Of a DNA stretch of 64,000 nt, positions 1 through 12,300 are shown in pieces; the first letter of the stretch is position 1, and the number at the start of each line of letters is the position of its first letter. The DNA comes from Hydractinia symbiolongicarpus (taxonomy: Eukaryota > Cnidaria > Hydrozoa > Anthoathecata > Hydractiniidae). Where the stretch lies: positions 10,478,001 to 10,542,000 of the forward strand of contig NC_079887.1 of assembly GCF_029227915.1 (NCBI RefSeq), read 5' to 3'. The notes under the pieces are model-generated. The model worked only from the letters and a program-made list of their open reading frames with translations, was not told where the DNA came from and searched no databases. Both the position numbers and the translations under genes were made by a program.

Positions 1-2047
1 ACGAAAATCGCGTAAAACCAAATCAGAAGCAGATATCACCGCTTATAAAAAAAATAAGAAACAAGGTTAATAATAAAGTTCGTAAAGCAAAAAATACATA
101 TCAGCGACAGTTATTTGAGGAGAACACCGGAAATCCAGAATCCTTCTGGCGATCAATAAAAAAAGTATTTCCACTTAGATCAAACTCTCAAGTGAATACT
201 GCTAAACGAATCGACGAGAAATTGGTAACCGATCAACATTCTATTGCTAATGCGTTTGTAGATTTTTTTTCTAATATTGTAAATTCACTTAAAAGATGTG
301 CTTTTGTGTTGACAAACTCCGTTAGGAAATACCGAGTAAATCTAACCCAAAATTTCGACTTAAACCAATCACTGTTAATGAAACCACGAAACATCTACAA
401 TCATTAAAGCGTAAAAAGTCTGTTGGGCTAGATGATCTACCATTCTGGTTACTCAAAGACTGCATGGAGGTAATCGCTTCACCACTGACATACATTATTA
501 ACATGTCTTTTGAAACTTCAACTTTTTCAAGTGACTGGAAACGCACCAAAGTGTTACCACTTTTCAAATCTGGAACAAAGTCATCTGTTAATATCTTTAG
601 ACCAATATCTGTTATTCCAGCTATATCCAAGGTGATTGAAAAAGTTGTGCATTAACAATTGACTGTATATCTGGAAAGTAACAATTCAATAAACAACAAC
701 CAGTTCGGTTTCAGGCCTCGTCGCTCAACTGAACTGGCTGCAACAATCTTTATCGACACTGTGGAATTGCAGGTTAACGATGGTAAAATGGTCGGTGCCG
801 TATTTTTAGACCTCACAAAAGCATTCGACATGTTAAGTCATGGTAAACTACTGTCAAAATTAACCAGTTTTGGAATTGTTGGAGACGAGCACGAGTGGAT
901 CACAGACTATTTGTTTGGTAGATTTCAGCAAGTTCAATACAAAAATTCTTTGTTTGATGAACATCCAGTCAATAGTGGAGTACCACAAGGGTCAATCTGT
1001 TTCAATGATCTTTGTACCGTAGTGAAACACTCTGAAGTAGTCAAATATGCAGACGATACTGTTTTATTTGTTGCTGGTAAGGACTTAGAGATCATAGAAA
1101 CCCGTCTTTCATCCGACATGAATTGTATACTTGCATGGTGTTTGGAAAATGAATTAATTTTAAATCTTGGAGCAGGAAAAATTGAAGCAATGTTATTTGG
1201 TTCGAAAAATAACCTCTCTAAACAAAACAGCTCAATAAACGTAACTTACGGCTACCAAACTGTGAGGGTAACATCTGTATAAAAATCTTAGTGTACTTAT
1301 CGAACCATCATTGAATTTGAGCAGCAACTTTGATTTAACGTATCAAAAAGCTTCCAGTAGATTACGTTTACTATATCGCATTCGACCGCTGATTACAGAA
1401 AAAGCTGCATTGGCAATTTTTCAAACAATGATTCAACCAGTATTAACATATTGCGAATTCTCAGACACAACTACTCAAACTCCAATCTTTACATAGACGA
1501 GCAGCTTTAATTATTGAGCTTGTAATTTATTTCGCCGTTGTTTGGACAACGATGTGTGTGAAAAATTACTTCACAAAAACAAACCACACAAGAAACACAC
1601 GTAACAACAGAAATAGCTTGAAAATACCTAATCTTCGTTTGGAGTATGCTCGTGGAGCTTTCTGTTACACTGGAGCACATATTTACAATACACTCCCGTT
1701 GGACATTAGAAAATGTGAATCATACAATATTTTTAAGTCGCAACTGAGAGAATATTATCTGCGTAGTTAGACCTTTTTATGGCTTTTTATTTGTTTTTTG
1801 TTTGTTTTTCGTCTTGATCAACTCATTTTTCTAGTGTAGTATTTTGATTTTTAGCCTCTTGTCTGTGTGTTTTCTGTTGTTTATGTATTTATACTGACCG
1901 TTATTGTACATTTATATTTTCTTGTTTTATTGTTACTAATATTTTTTATCATATTTATTTCAAGGACCCATGTCGATAACAGACCTTATAATGTCTGAAA
2001 TGGCCATCTTTGTAAAACATTCGTCAAATAAAATAAATAAATAAATA
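1..2047 (+). mobile_element. 5'-truncated non-LTR (LINE) retrotransposon copy
   Basis: Remnant of a LINE entering from the left edge. The visible part holds the linker before the reverse transcriptase, most of the RT domain, the thumb and C-terminal region, and a 3' UTR ending near 2026-2047 in AAATA/ATAA microsatellite copies. A short tandem tail instead of poly(A) is typical of CR1/L2/Jockey-group LINEs. No endonuclease domain is in the window, so the copy is either truncated or its 5' part lies outside. Frame changes and an in-frame stop show it is inactive. The clade assignment is an inference from the tail and the RT style. Confidence 0.85.
65..1770 (+). pseudogene. Broken reverse transcriptase ORF of the LINE
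   Basis: Translation gives RT blocks in order: the pre-RT linker (NPESFW at about 139), IFRPISVIP (594-620), NQFGFRPRRST (698-730), VFLDLTKAFD (799-828), SGVPQGS (974-994) and the active-site motif YADD (1046-1057). Downstream, the thumb-like YRIRPLITEKA follows in another frame, then a C-terminal piece (1552-1770). Breaks: a frame change near 400, an in-frame TAA at 653-655, a deletion of roughly ten residues between PQGS and FNDL where intact LINEs have a stretch like LGPLLFxLxV, and further frame changes near 1280 and 1500. Reverse transcription activity is not expected. Confidence 0.85.
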
Positions 2048-3384
2048 CCATTGAGGATTAACACTTTGTTTGTATTTTAATCTGTAGTTTCTATTTTCCT
2101 TAAACATAACAAAGGATTGTTCGCGGATTGTTAGTTTTTTTATATTTCTCAGAAAACCGCGAAATCCGTGAAAATTAATCCTCGCTAAAAATATCTCATT
2201 GAATTATATGGTGCATAACTTTTTGCATGAACAGGTAACTTCGTAAAGGGATTTAAAACATAGAAAATGCGTGTATAGTTTGCTGGCTGCCTGACAAGAT
2301 ATTTCTAAAACTTGAAGATTTCAATTATATCTTGAAGTCAATTAATTAAAAATATATTTCACGTTCATAGTTACATTTCATTGATAATACATTACATATG
2401 TTATTTCTACAATAGACCTTTCCCAGATTTCCTCTTTATGCCAAACTCAATTAAAGAGGTCGATACTAAAAATGATTCTTATCTCTAAGTTCCTTAGCAA
2501 AAGGTAAAACAAATTACCTAATTTCGTAAATATTTTTATTCGTTAAGTGTCTCAATTCCGATCTGAAAGTTACAGTCCAACACTTGATATAGTCGAGCTT
2601 CCTAGGAATGGCCTCGTTTTCAAAATAATTATTTTTCTTGAATCTAAATAAAATCCATCCAGAATATTAGATTGCTCTAAAAACTATTCTATCTGAATAT
2701 CCTTATTTGAAGAGCACAGAACCATTATAAAATTTGGGATGACGTCATAATTATTATGACTTATGAAATTCGGGAAATGTGTATTCTTTTTAAAAATTAC
2801 AGTGAGATTACTAACAAGTTTTAGAAGAAAAACAACAACAAAAACGAGAATAGATTCCTCTGTCTTCCAACTCGACTCCTACACTACCTGTGCAAATGTG
2901 CGCACTCGAAAACATCAACATATCATGACTCACAACAAAAAGGTCGAAGCGAATTAATATTCTTAAAATTTTTATTCAATTCACTTCGTCTCGCCAGTTT
3001 AAATATTTCTTCTCGCATTTTCAAGAGTTTTCCCCTACTTTGCATTAAAAGTCTTATTTGTTGTCTTGTATAAACTATGATTGGTATGCAAGCGTGCAAA
3101 CAATTTGATTGGTGCAGCCGTCTAGTGATTTGTGTTGCGTGTTAAAATCTAAAGTAAACAAAAACACCAAAACTGTCATTGCTACGAAGCTTTGTAAACA
3201 AACAGCGTCAAGCTATTTTATATTAGTAAGTTACAGTGCTTACAATCACATAAGAAGATGGAGCACTTTGGATAATACATGTTAAAAAATAAATGTTACG
3301 TGTAGGATAGAAAGTAGGGCATACGAAACAATTCTTTATTCATAACACAAGTCAAAAAGAAGCCATTGTAGTTTTAGTTTCAAG
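2048..3384. other. Intergenic region upstream of TTC28
   Basis: AT-rich DNA with no supported gene. A short segment near 2120-2200 carries the GCGAAA/CGCGGA style of sequence also seen at 35830-35890, 37230-37400 and 53050-53140, probably debris of a dispersed repeat. The part next to 3385 should hold the TTC28 promoter and 5' UTR, but no TATA box or initiator could be assigned. Confidence 0.4.
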
Positions 3385-6300
3385 ATGATGAAGCATCAAC
3401 CAAAGGTAATTTTTTTTTCGACTCCTGCAGACCGCAATGTTTTTAAGATTTATCACAACTTGGTTTGGCAACAACAACAACAAAAAATATTTCCAAGTTT
3501 GGCATTTATTTGTTATTTTTGTTGATGGCTTGAAATAATTTTAACAAATTCTGTATTATAAATATGGATATATTTCTTCAATTAGGTCACGAGGGGTAAT
3601 TTCAATATTCTCTGTTTAGACTTGTTGTATTACACTAGACAAAAAAGTATTTGCGTCAAAGGATGCGTAATGTTCTGTTAGAAACTTAGCAATATTACGT
3701 CATTTTTTGCTGACTTTCTATAATCGATATGTATAGTTAGTTCCAGGAAAGAAATCTCAGGAAGTATCGAGTGAAGCCTTGGAAACTGACAAGTAATTTT
3801 AAGAGCGAACTAAAAATAACGATACATCAACCTTGTTACCGGTTTTTTCCTGATCTTTCATGTGATTGGTGCAAAAAAGGGCCTGGAGTTGACATTGTGT
3901 CGTTTGTAGTTTTTTGGTTCTATGAAAGCAATATAGGCGTTTGTTAGCGTTTTTCCGTAACCTCGTTCCCAGGGAGACAAATATTCCTGAAAGCGGCATT
4001 TATTCGTTATCCTTTATGTGGCATGTTTACAGTGAAGTTTGAACCAATTTGCATTGCGTTGTACAGTTACAACTTCGTCCCCAATGTTTCTTTATATTGC
4101 TTTAGTTCAAGGGAGAAGTAAATTTTAAGGTGTAGATAGACAAACATGAAGTATAAGCCTGTAATGGTTTCAACATTTTATTTTGAGTTGTTTATTGCAA
4201 AATTTTGACGTCATAGTACATTCAAACAAAAATTAAAATAGAAGTGTTAATAGAGAATAAACAAAATGAGAGGAAATTCTTAATACATAGTAAACAAATG
4301 TTTCTGATCATGTGTTTACCAATTTTAAAATGCCTGGACTTCTTGCTCAATGAAAGATATCTAAATTTTCTCAGTCTCTGAATATTTTATGAACTAATAT
4401 ATATCATTTTTTGTAACTTACTTATATCTTTATGCGGCCATTTCCATTTATGGACTTCCTGCTCGCCCACACTTGTATGTGTCCCGTCATATAAACATAA
4501 CACTTTCCAGTAAAAAAATAGATTCATATCAAAATGAGTTGTAGAAAGATAAACCTGAAATATTCAAACACGGTAAGAAAATTTTATTTTCCACCTTGAT
4601 TCAGTTTTCATGAAAAATCAGTGTACGACACTGAAAATTTTATCTTTTATTTTAATTAATGGAAGTCTGGTCAATCGAGTCATTGCAAGGTAACACATTT
4701 CGATTTTTTAGATTCTTTCATGTTCTCAGAGATTTTACCTTTTCTTGATATAAAAAAGGCAAAAATGCCTAAGAGCAAGGGTGTCCTCCATTTTGGAGGA
4801 CATGTACCACTATTTTAACTTTCACTTCCCTGCCTAAATCCTTCAAGACATTATACCCCCTTATATATCTTATTTTTATATAAAACTCACTCCATTTTAT
4901 TTGGGATTCTAACATGTAGAAAAAACGTTGCTTGGAATTAACAAACAGTGAAATAATAACACAACTTATGCAAACACTCTCACGGTTTTATAACAGTTAT
5001 ATTCGCTGCAGTAAGCTCTTTATATAAAAACACTTCACATTAGCTGTTGCAAGAAATGTCATGAATAATTGTCACGTGACTTTGTCATTGTTTGAACGAT
5101 AATATGTCAAGCCATTTTTTTTCATTTATTAGTGTAAAGATATTCCTCTCAACGCACATTCTCACTTTAAGTATTTACCAACATCGATTGCTCTGATATA
5201 ATGCATCAATTTCCAAAGTTTTAATCTGGCATAATCTGTCAAAAATATTTCTACAATGTTTCATGATTTCTACAAAGCCTTTCATCCACTTGAAATACCT
5301 TTGTTATTCGTAAAAAAGAAAGGTCCAACCACAGACTGTTGATGTTGTAACAGAATGTTCTTACGTCTCTAATAAAACAAACAAACTTTGATCGTATGTT
5401 GTAATCTTATGTTGAAGATCTATTGTGGTAAATTTTAAGTCGATGATATGTATCAGAATAAGTTGAATTACTACAAGAAAATTGTAAGTCCTTATACCTC
5501 TCTTTTTATATAATTTAAAAATATTTATTCCAATGAAATTTCCCATCAAAGGAGAACGTATTTGTTTCTAAATTTTTTCTTCTTTCTGTCAATAATTTCA
5601 AAGAGAGATTCAGTCAGAAAAACATTTAGCAGATGTTGGGTGTCATATATAGATATCCTATTTTCAACCTCATCACCAGATTCTTTTGCTTAGAGCCGTC
5701 ACCGTCAAGTTTATCATGCAGGCAAAGTACCCTGATAACGAGGTTAAATATTTTTCTGATTTAGGTAATAGTCAGCTAGCACCTTTTCATTAAAAGTTAA
5801 AAAATTAAAAGTACTTGAAATTTGTTTAGTCGTGTGACGACAATACTAAGGAAAGGGGATTTTACCAAGCAGGTGTTTTAAGGGTATTGCTGATCTACTA
5901 TTTGAGTAAACAAGTGAAATTTCTTACACGCTCACTCTTCTTTTCAAACATCAATCCTGTCCTTTTTATATCTTGCTTGTCTCTTAGTTTGTCTTTTAGT
6001 TTGTCTCTTAGTTAATTTCTCTGTTTGTCTTACCGTTTCTCCTTTGTTTGTCTCACAGTTTGTCTTTCCATTTTTTCTCGATTTTCTCTCAGTTTGTCCC
6101 TCAGTTTATACCCCAGTTTGTTTCTAAGCTTGCCTCGCAGTTTGGCTCTCTATTTGTCACTCAGTTTTTCGTTTTTATCCTTCAACAACTTGATATGACA
6201 CAGTGTGAACATCCATTATAATAGAAGAATGATCTTAAACGCCTTCAGAAGGTTAAGTGTGAATGTAAATTTAAAATGGCATACAAGAAAAACACATACA

Positions 6301-9300
6301 AAGTCACGTGAGAAATGTAGCTGTTACTTTTTTCACGTGTGAGCATCCCTCGTTAGATGTTAACCCATACATGGTTTCAGGTAAAACCACAAGGACTAAT
6401 CTTTCTCCGCAAAACTTAAACCTAATAATTATCCAATTAGATTAATCACTTAGACAAATTAACCAATCATTTTAATCTAAAAAAAACAATTAATTTTAAA
6501 AACAGCAAAAATTACATTAACCACGGAGAAACACTCCTTAAATAGGTATGACTGAAACTGTTTGATCAACATTGTATAGGTAAGGGCCGACGTTAAACAT
6601 AAAGGCGATATCCAATTTTTAATAAGCCCGATAAAGGTAGGCATTGTATAGGCAATAGTCAACATTAAATAAGGAAAAAAACGACTTCAGATAAGTAGTC
6701 ATCAACATAGATAAGAAGAAATATATAAAGTCATTTTCCATTGTGGCGTCAGCTATTGACGTTTAGTGTATAGCCATACACTAAACGTCAATAGCTGACG
6801 CAGCTTCTAAATACTAATGAGAAAAAGCGTATTGAGTGGCAACATTTATACGGTCGATGCAGCAAACATAAACACTAAAGAAAAGCATTTATATAAACGG
6901 TAGCGTCTGATGGCCAATTTTTACCGTCAAAAAATTTAAAAAAATGTTCGACAATATTTAAAAGATGTTATTATTACATGCTTTTTGTCCTTTTGTCATT
7001 CTTGCGTGTTTTTTCTTGTTCGAACCCGAAGTAGCTAACGATGGCTGAGATGATGTTGGCCGGTATTTGTACAAAAGCCCTTGGAATGAGGTTGCACTGC
7101 AAATATACTTTCTCAGGGTATTGCTTAAAGTAAGGGGTTTTTCGCCTGTTTAACATTCAGATTTGACGGCCCTAGAAGCTTTGACAGGGAAGAGGATGAA
7201 AAAAACTAGATATCCTTTATATTATTGAAGTATGTCTTTTTTGTTTTAGCATTCCCCCAGGCCTAGAACCCCAAGATCTGCCAATAGACGACGATCGAGG
7301 GAACAAACAGAATTTATTCGAACAAAAATACAAAATGCAAACGAAGCATGTCAATCAGGAGAATTCAAAGCAGCTGTGGAACTCTTCACGGAGATCATCG
7401 CAATGGAACCTAACAATTCCATTCTCTATTGCAACCGGTCAGCGGCTTATGTGCGCATGAGCGAATATAAACTGGCGCTAAATGATGCTTTGAAAACAAT
7501 TGAATTGGACCCTGAATGGCATAAGGTAAAGTTTTGTTTTCATTTTGATTCTCTTGTGTTTCCTCAGTGAGTGTACAATTTACACCTACTTATCAATGTG
7601 GGTGTAAAAACAAGATACGAAAGTGGCGTGTCCAGCTATGAAAGAGATTATTCTTGTCATCGGTAACATCACACGTAATTCGCATAAGTAGGCTTTATGA
7701 AACAATCCAGCGAAATGTTGACAGTAGCGTTATCTCCAGACTAATCACTCTTCGTATTATAAACATGCTAACACTTAATAGACTGTGTACCGCGCGTAGG
7801 TGCGCGTATTGGTTGGATGACATCAAATAAATACGATGTCATCGATACCTCTACGATTTACAACTTTATCAATAAAAGCAGAGCACTGTGGAAACGGTGC
7901 GTAAGAAAAATAAACGTGCACAAAGCACACTGTACGTAGGTGGAAAACAAACTTCCTGATATATGACGTCACATTGACGAATTTCGTTTTAAATGATAAT
8001 AATTTGACATGAGAAAGTAACGTTAACAAGTTACTGAACTGTCATCACGAATGTGCAAACATAACACAATCATGATAATGGACATGAAAGCAGACAGTAA
8101 TTTTGTGAATTCACAACTTATAATAAATAAATGATGTGTTACTCGTGTGTATTCTTTTAGGGGATGTTCATATAATGTGAGTCAGCCCGCTCGACCAGGC
8201 TGACTCGGTTACGCGGGCTGCTTCTAATATGAACACATGAATTTTTATAAAGTTTTCTGAAACAATACGAGAACTCGCCTAAATAAGGGATCCCGGTTAA
8301 CCGGACCAGCTCGCCTCCATATAAACAGGCTCATAGTCAATTAAATTAAGAGAATAAACACGACAAAAAATGTGCTGACATGGACATGATCCAATAAATT
8401 ATTTTGAAATGTAGAGATGACGAAAAATTTGACATCATTTAAAAATTGCACAGAGTTTCGAAATTTTTTACAAAAGGTCCGATATCACATTTTTCAAATA
8501 ATGAAAAAATGGTGTCATCACAGAATTGATTTACCACTGGGTATTATACAAAATTAAAATAGTCTACTATTAAGATGAAATATTCTTAATCTGTCGATTA
8601 TAAAGAAATTTATGTGGAATGTTATTCTTTTTCTTTATGACGAGGTGCCAAGATCGAGGTTGGCGGAGGTTGATGCCGCATTCTTAACTATACGGATATA
8701 TAAAATCAAATTTGCCAACTTTTCTGAATCAAAAGTTTAGTTGTGGCATCAGTCTCATTACGACTGTGAGACACCAGTTAGCCATTATTTCATTCACTTG
8801 TAATTGTTGTCATGGCTACAACGTGTTATATTAAACACCCACGTGACAAGCTTTTTTGACATTCGATGACAAAATAACAGATAAATATGATGAAACAAAG
8901 ATAATATAAAATAAATAAACGAAAATCACATAAATAAATTCTATAAAGGTCTCATTTTTAGGTCATCACTTGAATCCACAATACATTCATCATGCATAAA
9001 AAGTTAATTTGCGCTACTATGATATTTGCACCTATGATTTCAAACGTTATATTTTGACTCAGTTAGTCAAACATGTAAAGAGTTCTTATAATGTATATAA
9101 ATTTGACAAACCAAGTTTGTTTGTCAAAATAGATAAACATTTCTGAGCAAACATCATTATTTGAAGTTGAATAAAACAAAAGTTTTCTTTTGAAAACATA
9201 TTTCACAGCGATATAGGAATCTAACAGAATATCCACAAAATGATTGTTAGCAGATGTCGTGTGAAGAAAACATAAATTTTTCAAATAAAAAAAGAAGAAA

Positions 9301-12300
9301 TGTTTTTGTATTGGTTAAAATTATTTCAAGCTTTTATTTCCTCTCTTGTTTATTAAGTATTACAATTATATTTACTGTTGATATCTATTTTTTGGTTGTG
9401 TTGAATGGTGTTTTGATTTTTAATTGGTATATCTGAAATGGCGCATATTTTTCCTGCAGTCTTAGGTTAACTCTATAGTCACCACAAACTTACTTCGTGT
9501 TTCCATTTCAATTTCCAGTCATTTTTAATTTCATTTTGTAACATACACAAGGATATACAGGTATAAAGTAGCTGGTTCAAGAACTCCAAACTTTGGGTAA
9601 AATTCAGAAAGACGAAGCCGACCTCTTCTCACAGGCCTTTTTATTCATTTTTTGATAATCTCAGACGGGGTGAGATAAAGCCTTGGAAATGGTAATAATA
9701 TCAAATTAATCTTTAAAGTTATTTCCATGCCAGTGATGCATTTAAGAAAAATAATCTCTTTTTCATAAACTGTGCTTATACCCACGCGCTACGGTATAAT
9801 TTAATCTGTCAAACAAGCTAATCTGATTCTTATCCATCCTCTGCACAGTATACTGCCAAGCATGATCGAAACACGTTTTGTGTTTATCAAAACAGAAGAT
9901 GTTCAAAACTGACACAAATAAGTCCTTTTGACATATAACTTCTTATCTTTTTAAACTTCACAATAGTCCATAAAGACACGTTATCAAAAATCGTCCAGGT
10001 TTCTCCTAGCAGTCCTATTAACCATGCAGCGTCCACCACGACCCACATATTTACTTGCCCAAGTTTAAGCCAAATAAAAGCTGAGAATTTGATAAAGTTT
10101 GACAAACCTGGTTTTTACACATGATAACTTATGTCCTGTGAAGCAGAGTGTCCTATGAAAATAGAACTTAGACCTGGACGGACCGTAAATTGAAAACAGG
10201 GTAAATGATAAGACTTACATCCGCTCCCTTTTAAACTTCAATTTGATATTTAAGGTATCAACGATCCCATTATAATAGCGAAATTTTGTTGCTTTTGTAA
10301 CAGATGTAGAAACTAGGTTAACACTGCATCAATTTTTTGTGTTTGTACAAACTTTTATAAATTACTTAAAACTTTTTCAGATTCACGTATATTTTGCTAT
10401 ATTTTAAAAAGTCAAACACAATGAAATTTGTAAGATTGGAAACTATAGAAGAGATAGAAGAAGAAGTAACTCATGAAGTATAATAATTATGGATTTTGTT
10501 AACCCTTGATAATGTTTCTAACAGTAATATCTTCAGCTATCGGATTAGGCATGCAAGACCTTTTTTTGTATGGTCAACCAGTCTCGATAACTTGAACTCC
10601 CAAACTCAAGAAGGTTGAAAGAGACCGGGAAAATTTTTCAGACAAGGAGTAATTGAGACAACAAGAGATCAAGACATTTAGAGTCGATATTTTCACTCTC
10701 CTATTGAGAATGTATGGAGTTGTAAGCGCATATAAAATCATCAAGTCTTGCTATTAAGCCAAATTATAAAATGCTGATCGTTTTTGACTGTTCAAATTTG
10801 AAATAAAAGAAAACTATTATTTTCTTCTCGGTAAAGCTTTATGATCAAATAATCACATTTTTCTTGTTACATAAATGTCTTTAATGATAGTCACTCCAGC
10901 AACGTTTTTCTCGTAATGCAGATTGTGATATGAAAAAAGAGAAGGTAACGCGAAATTTATTAAAGAAAATACAACCTATGCCCCATTCTCTATTTCACGA
11001 GAGGCAGTAGCTCGAAAAACTAGACCCAAGCTAGATCTGCCCGATAGGAAACTAATATTTTTGAACTCATATTACCAGAAAGTTAAAAAAGCATTGACTT
11101 CAGTCTTCAAGCATTGACTTCCGTCTAAAATATGTTATAATAATATCTTTATCCATTCTTTACTAAGTTATATCCAAGCACTAACAGGCAAAGGGGAACG
11201 GATTGTTCCAAAATGCTGACATTGTAAAAAAGTGCAGCATTTTTTCAATGTTGTTTACTGCCATCTGTAGAGTACCAGCTGAAGAGTACTGCTTTGACCT
11301 TTTGATAAATAGTCAAAAAACTGCAAAATTCGAATAATATTTTGGGGTAAATAATGTCTGAGCAAGGCAGGTTAGGTTGTTTAAAAATTCGAGCCTTTAA
11401 ATAAGGTTATTTTGATAACTCTCTCTCTTTTCTGTTGTGATTCGTCATTTAGGTGTATGTTCAGTAAGGACCTGTCACTATCAGAATAATTTCCCAACTT
11501 TCTTGCTTGCCCTCGATGTAAAAGAAATAGTCATTCATTATATTATTTATAGAAGGACAACTGACAGACAATCTGTCTAATTGACTTTTAAAAACTAATT
11601 ATATAAATACAATTCAGCATTGTGTTGTTTATCTTTAAGTCACGTGACTTTATTATATAACAAGCTAAACAATTAGTGTTATCAAAGGTGTCTGATCAAT
11701 ATCATTTTTTTTTCAATTTAAATGATGAGAGACTCCAAATGAACCCTCCCTCTTTGGGGATGTGTAAACACTGTAGTTGAGAAAGCTGAATACCCAGGGC
11801 TTTTATAGACACCCCAAGGTTTTATGAATGACTCGTTGTGATAAGAACGACCAAACATTCATTAATGTTTCCTATCTTTTTAAATTAGCAATTTTAATAT
11901 TTTTTTATTTCCCTATTTAACAATTCCTTTTGATAAAGAAATATGCCAGCATTAAAATAAAGCTAGCAGGAACTAAAAATGTCTTTCATTCATGTGAAAT
12001 TTATTGAAATAAATTTATTATATTTGGCTTGTCGAATTTCAAGTGTTACCTGATCGCTACCCCGCTCGCGGGTTAGTTTTTTTTTTGCATCAGAAACTCG
12101 TTTGCACAAAGAATACATTCCAATATGTTCTTGTTTCCGTTTTAGGAGAAGTTCTTTCAATAATCTCCTTCGGAAGGTAGTTTTGGCCTATGGAAAATAA
12201 AAAAATTGTAAAGGTCATTTTAATTTAGCTAAAGCTGAGTCATAAGGTGTCGTAATTTGATATCGTTGATACTTTAATAATTTCCGTTTAAACCGGATAA

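Larger units (their letters stand above)
3406..7249. other. TTC28 intron 1 (3.8 kb)
   Basis: No supported coding exon inside. It contains the ~12-bp pyrimidine-rich tandem repeat, a perfect hairpin at 6746-6801, a small hairpin at 4782-4802 (TGTCCTCCA / TGGAGGACA), and a single MITE-end-like motif near 3959-3972 (CCTCGTTCCCAGGG). Confidence 0.55.
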
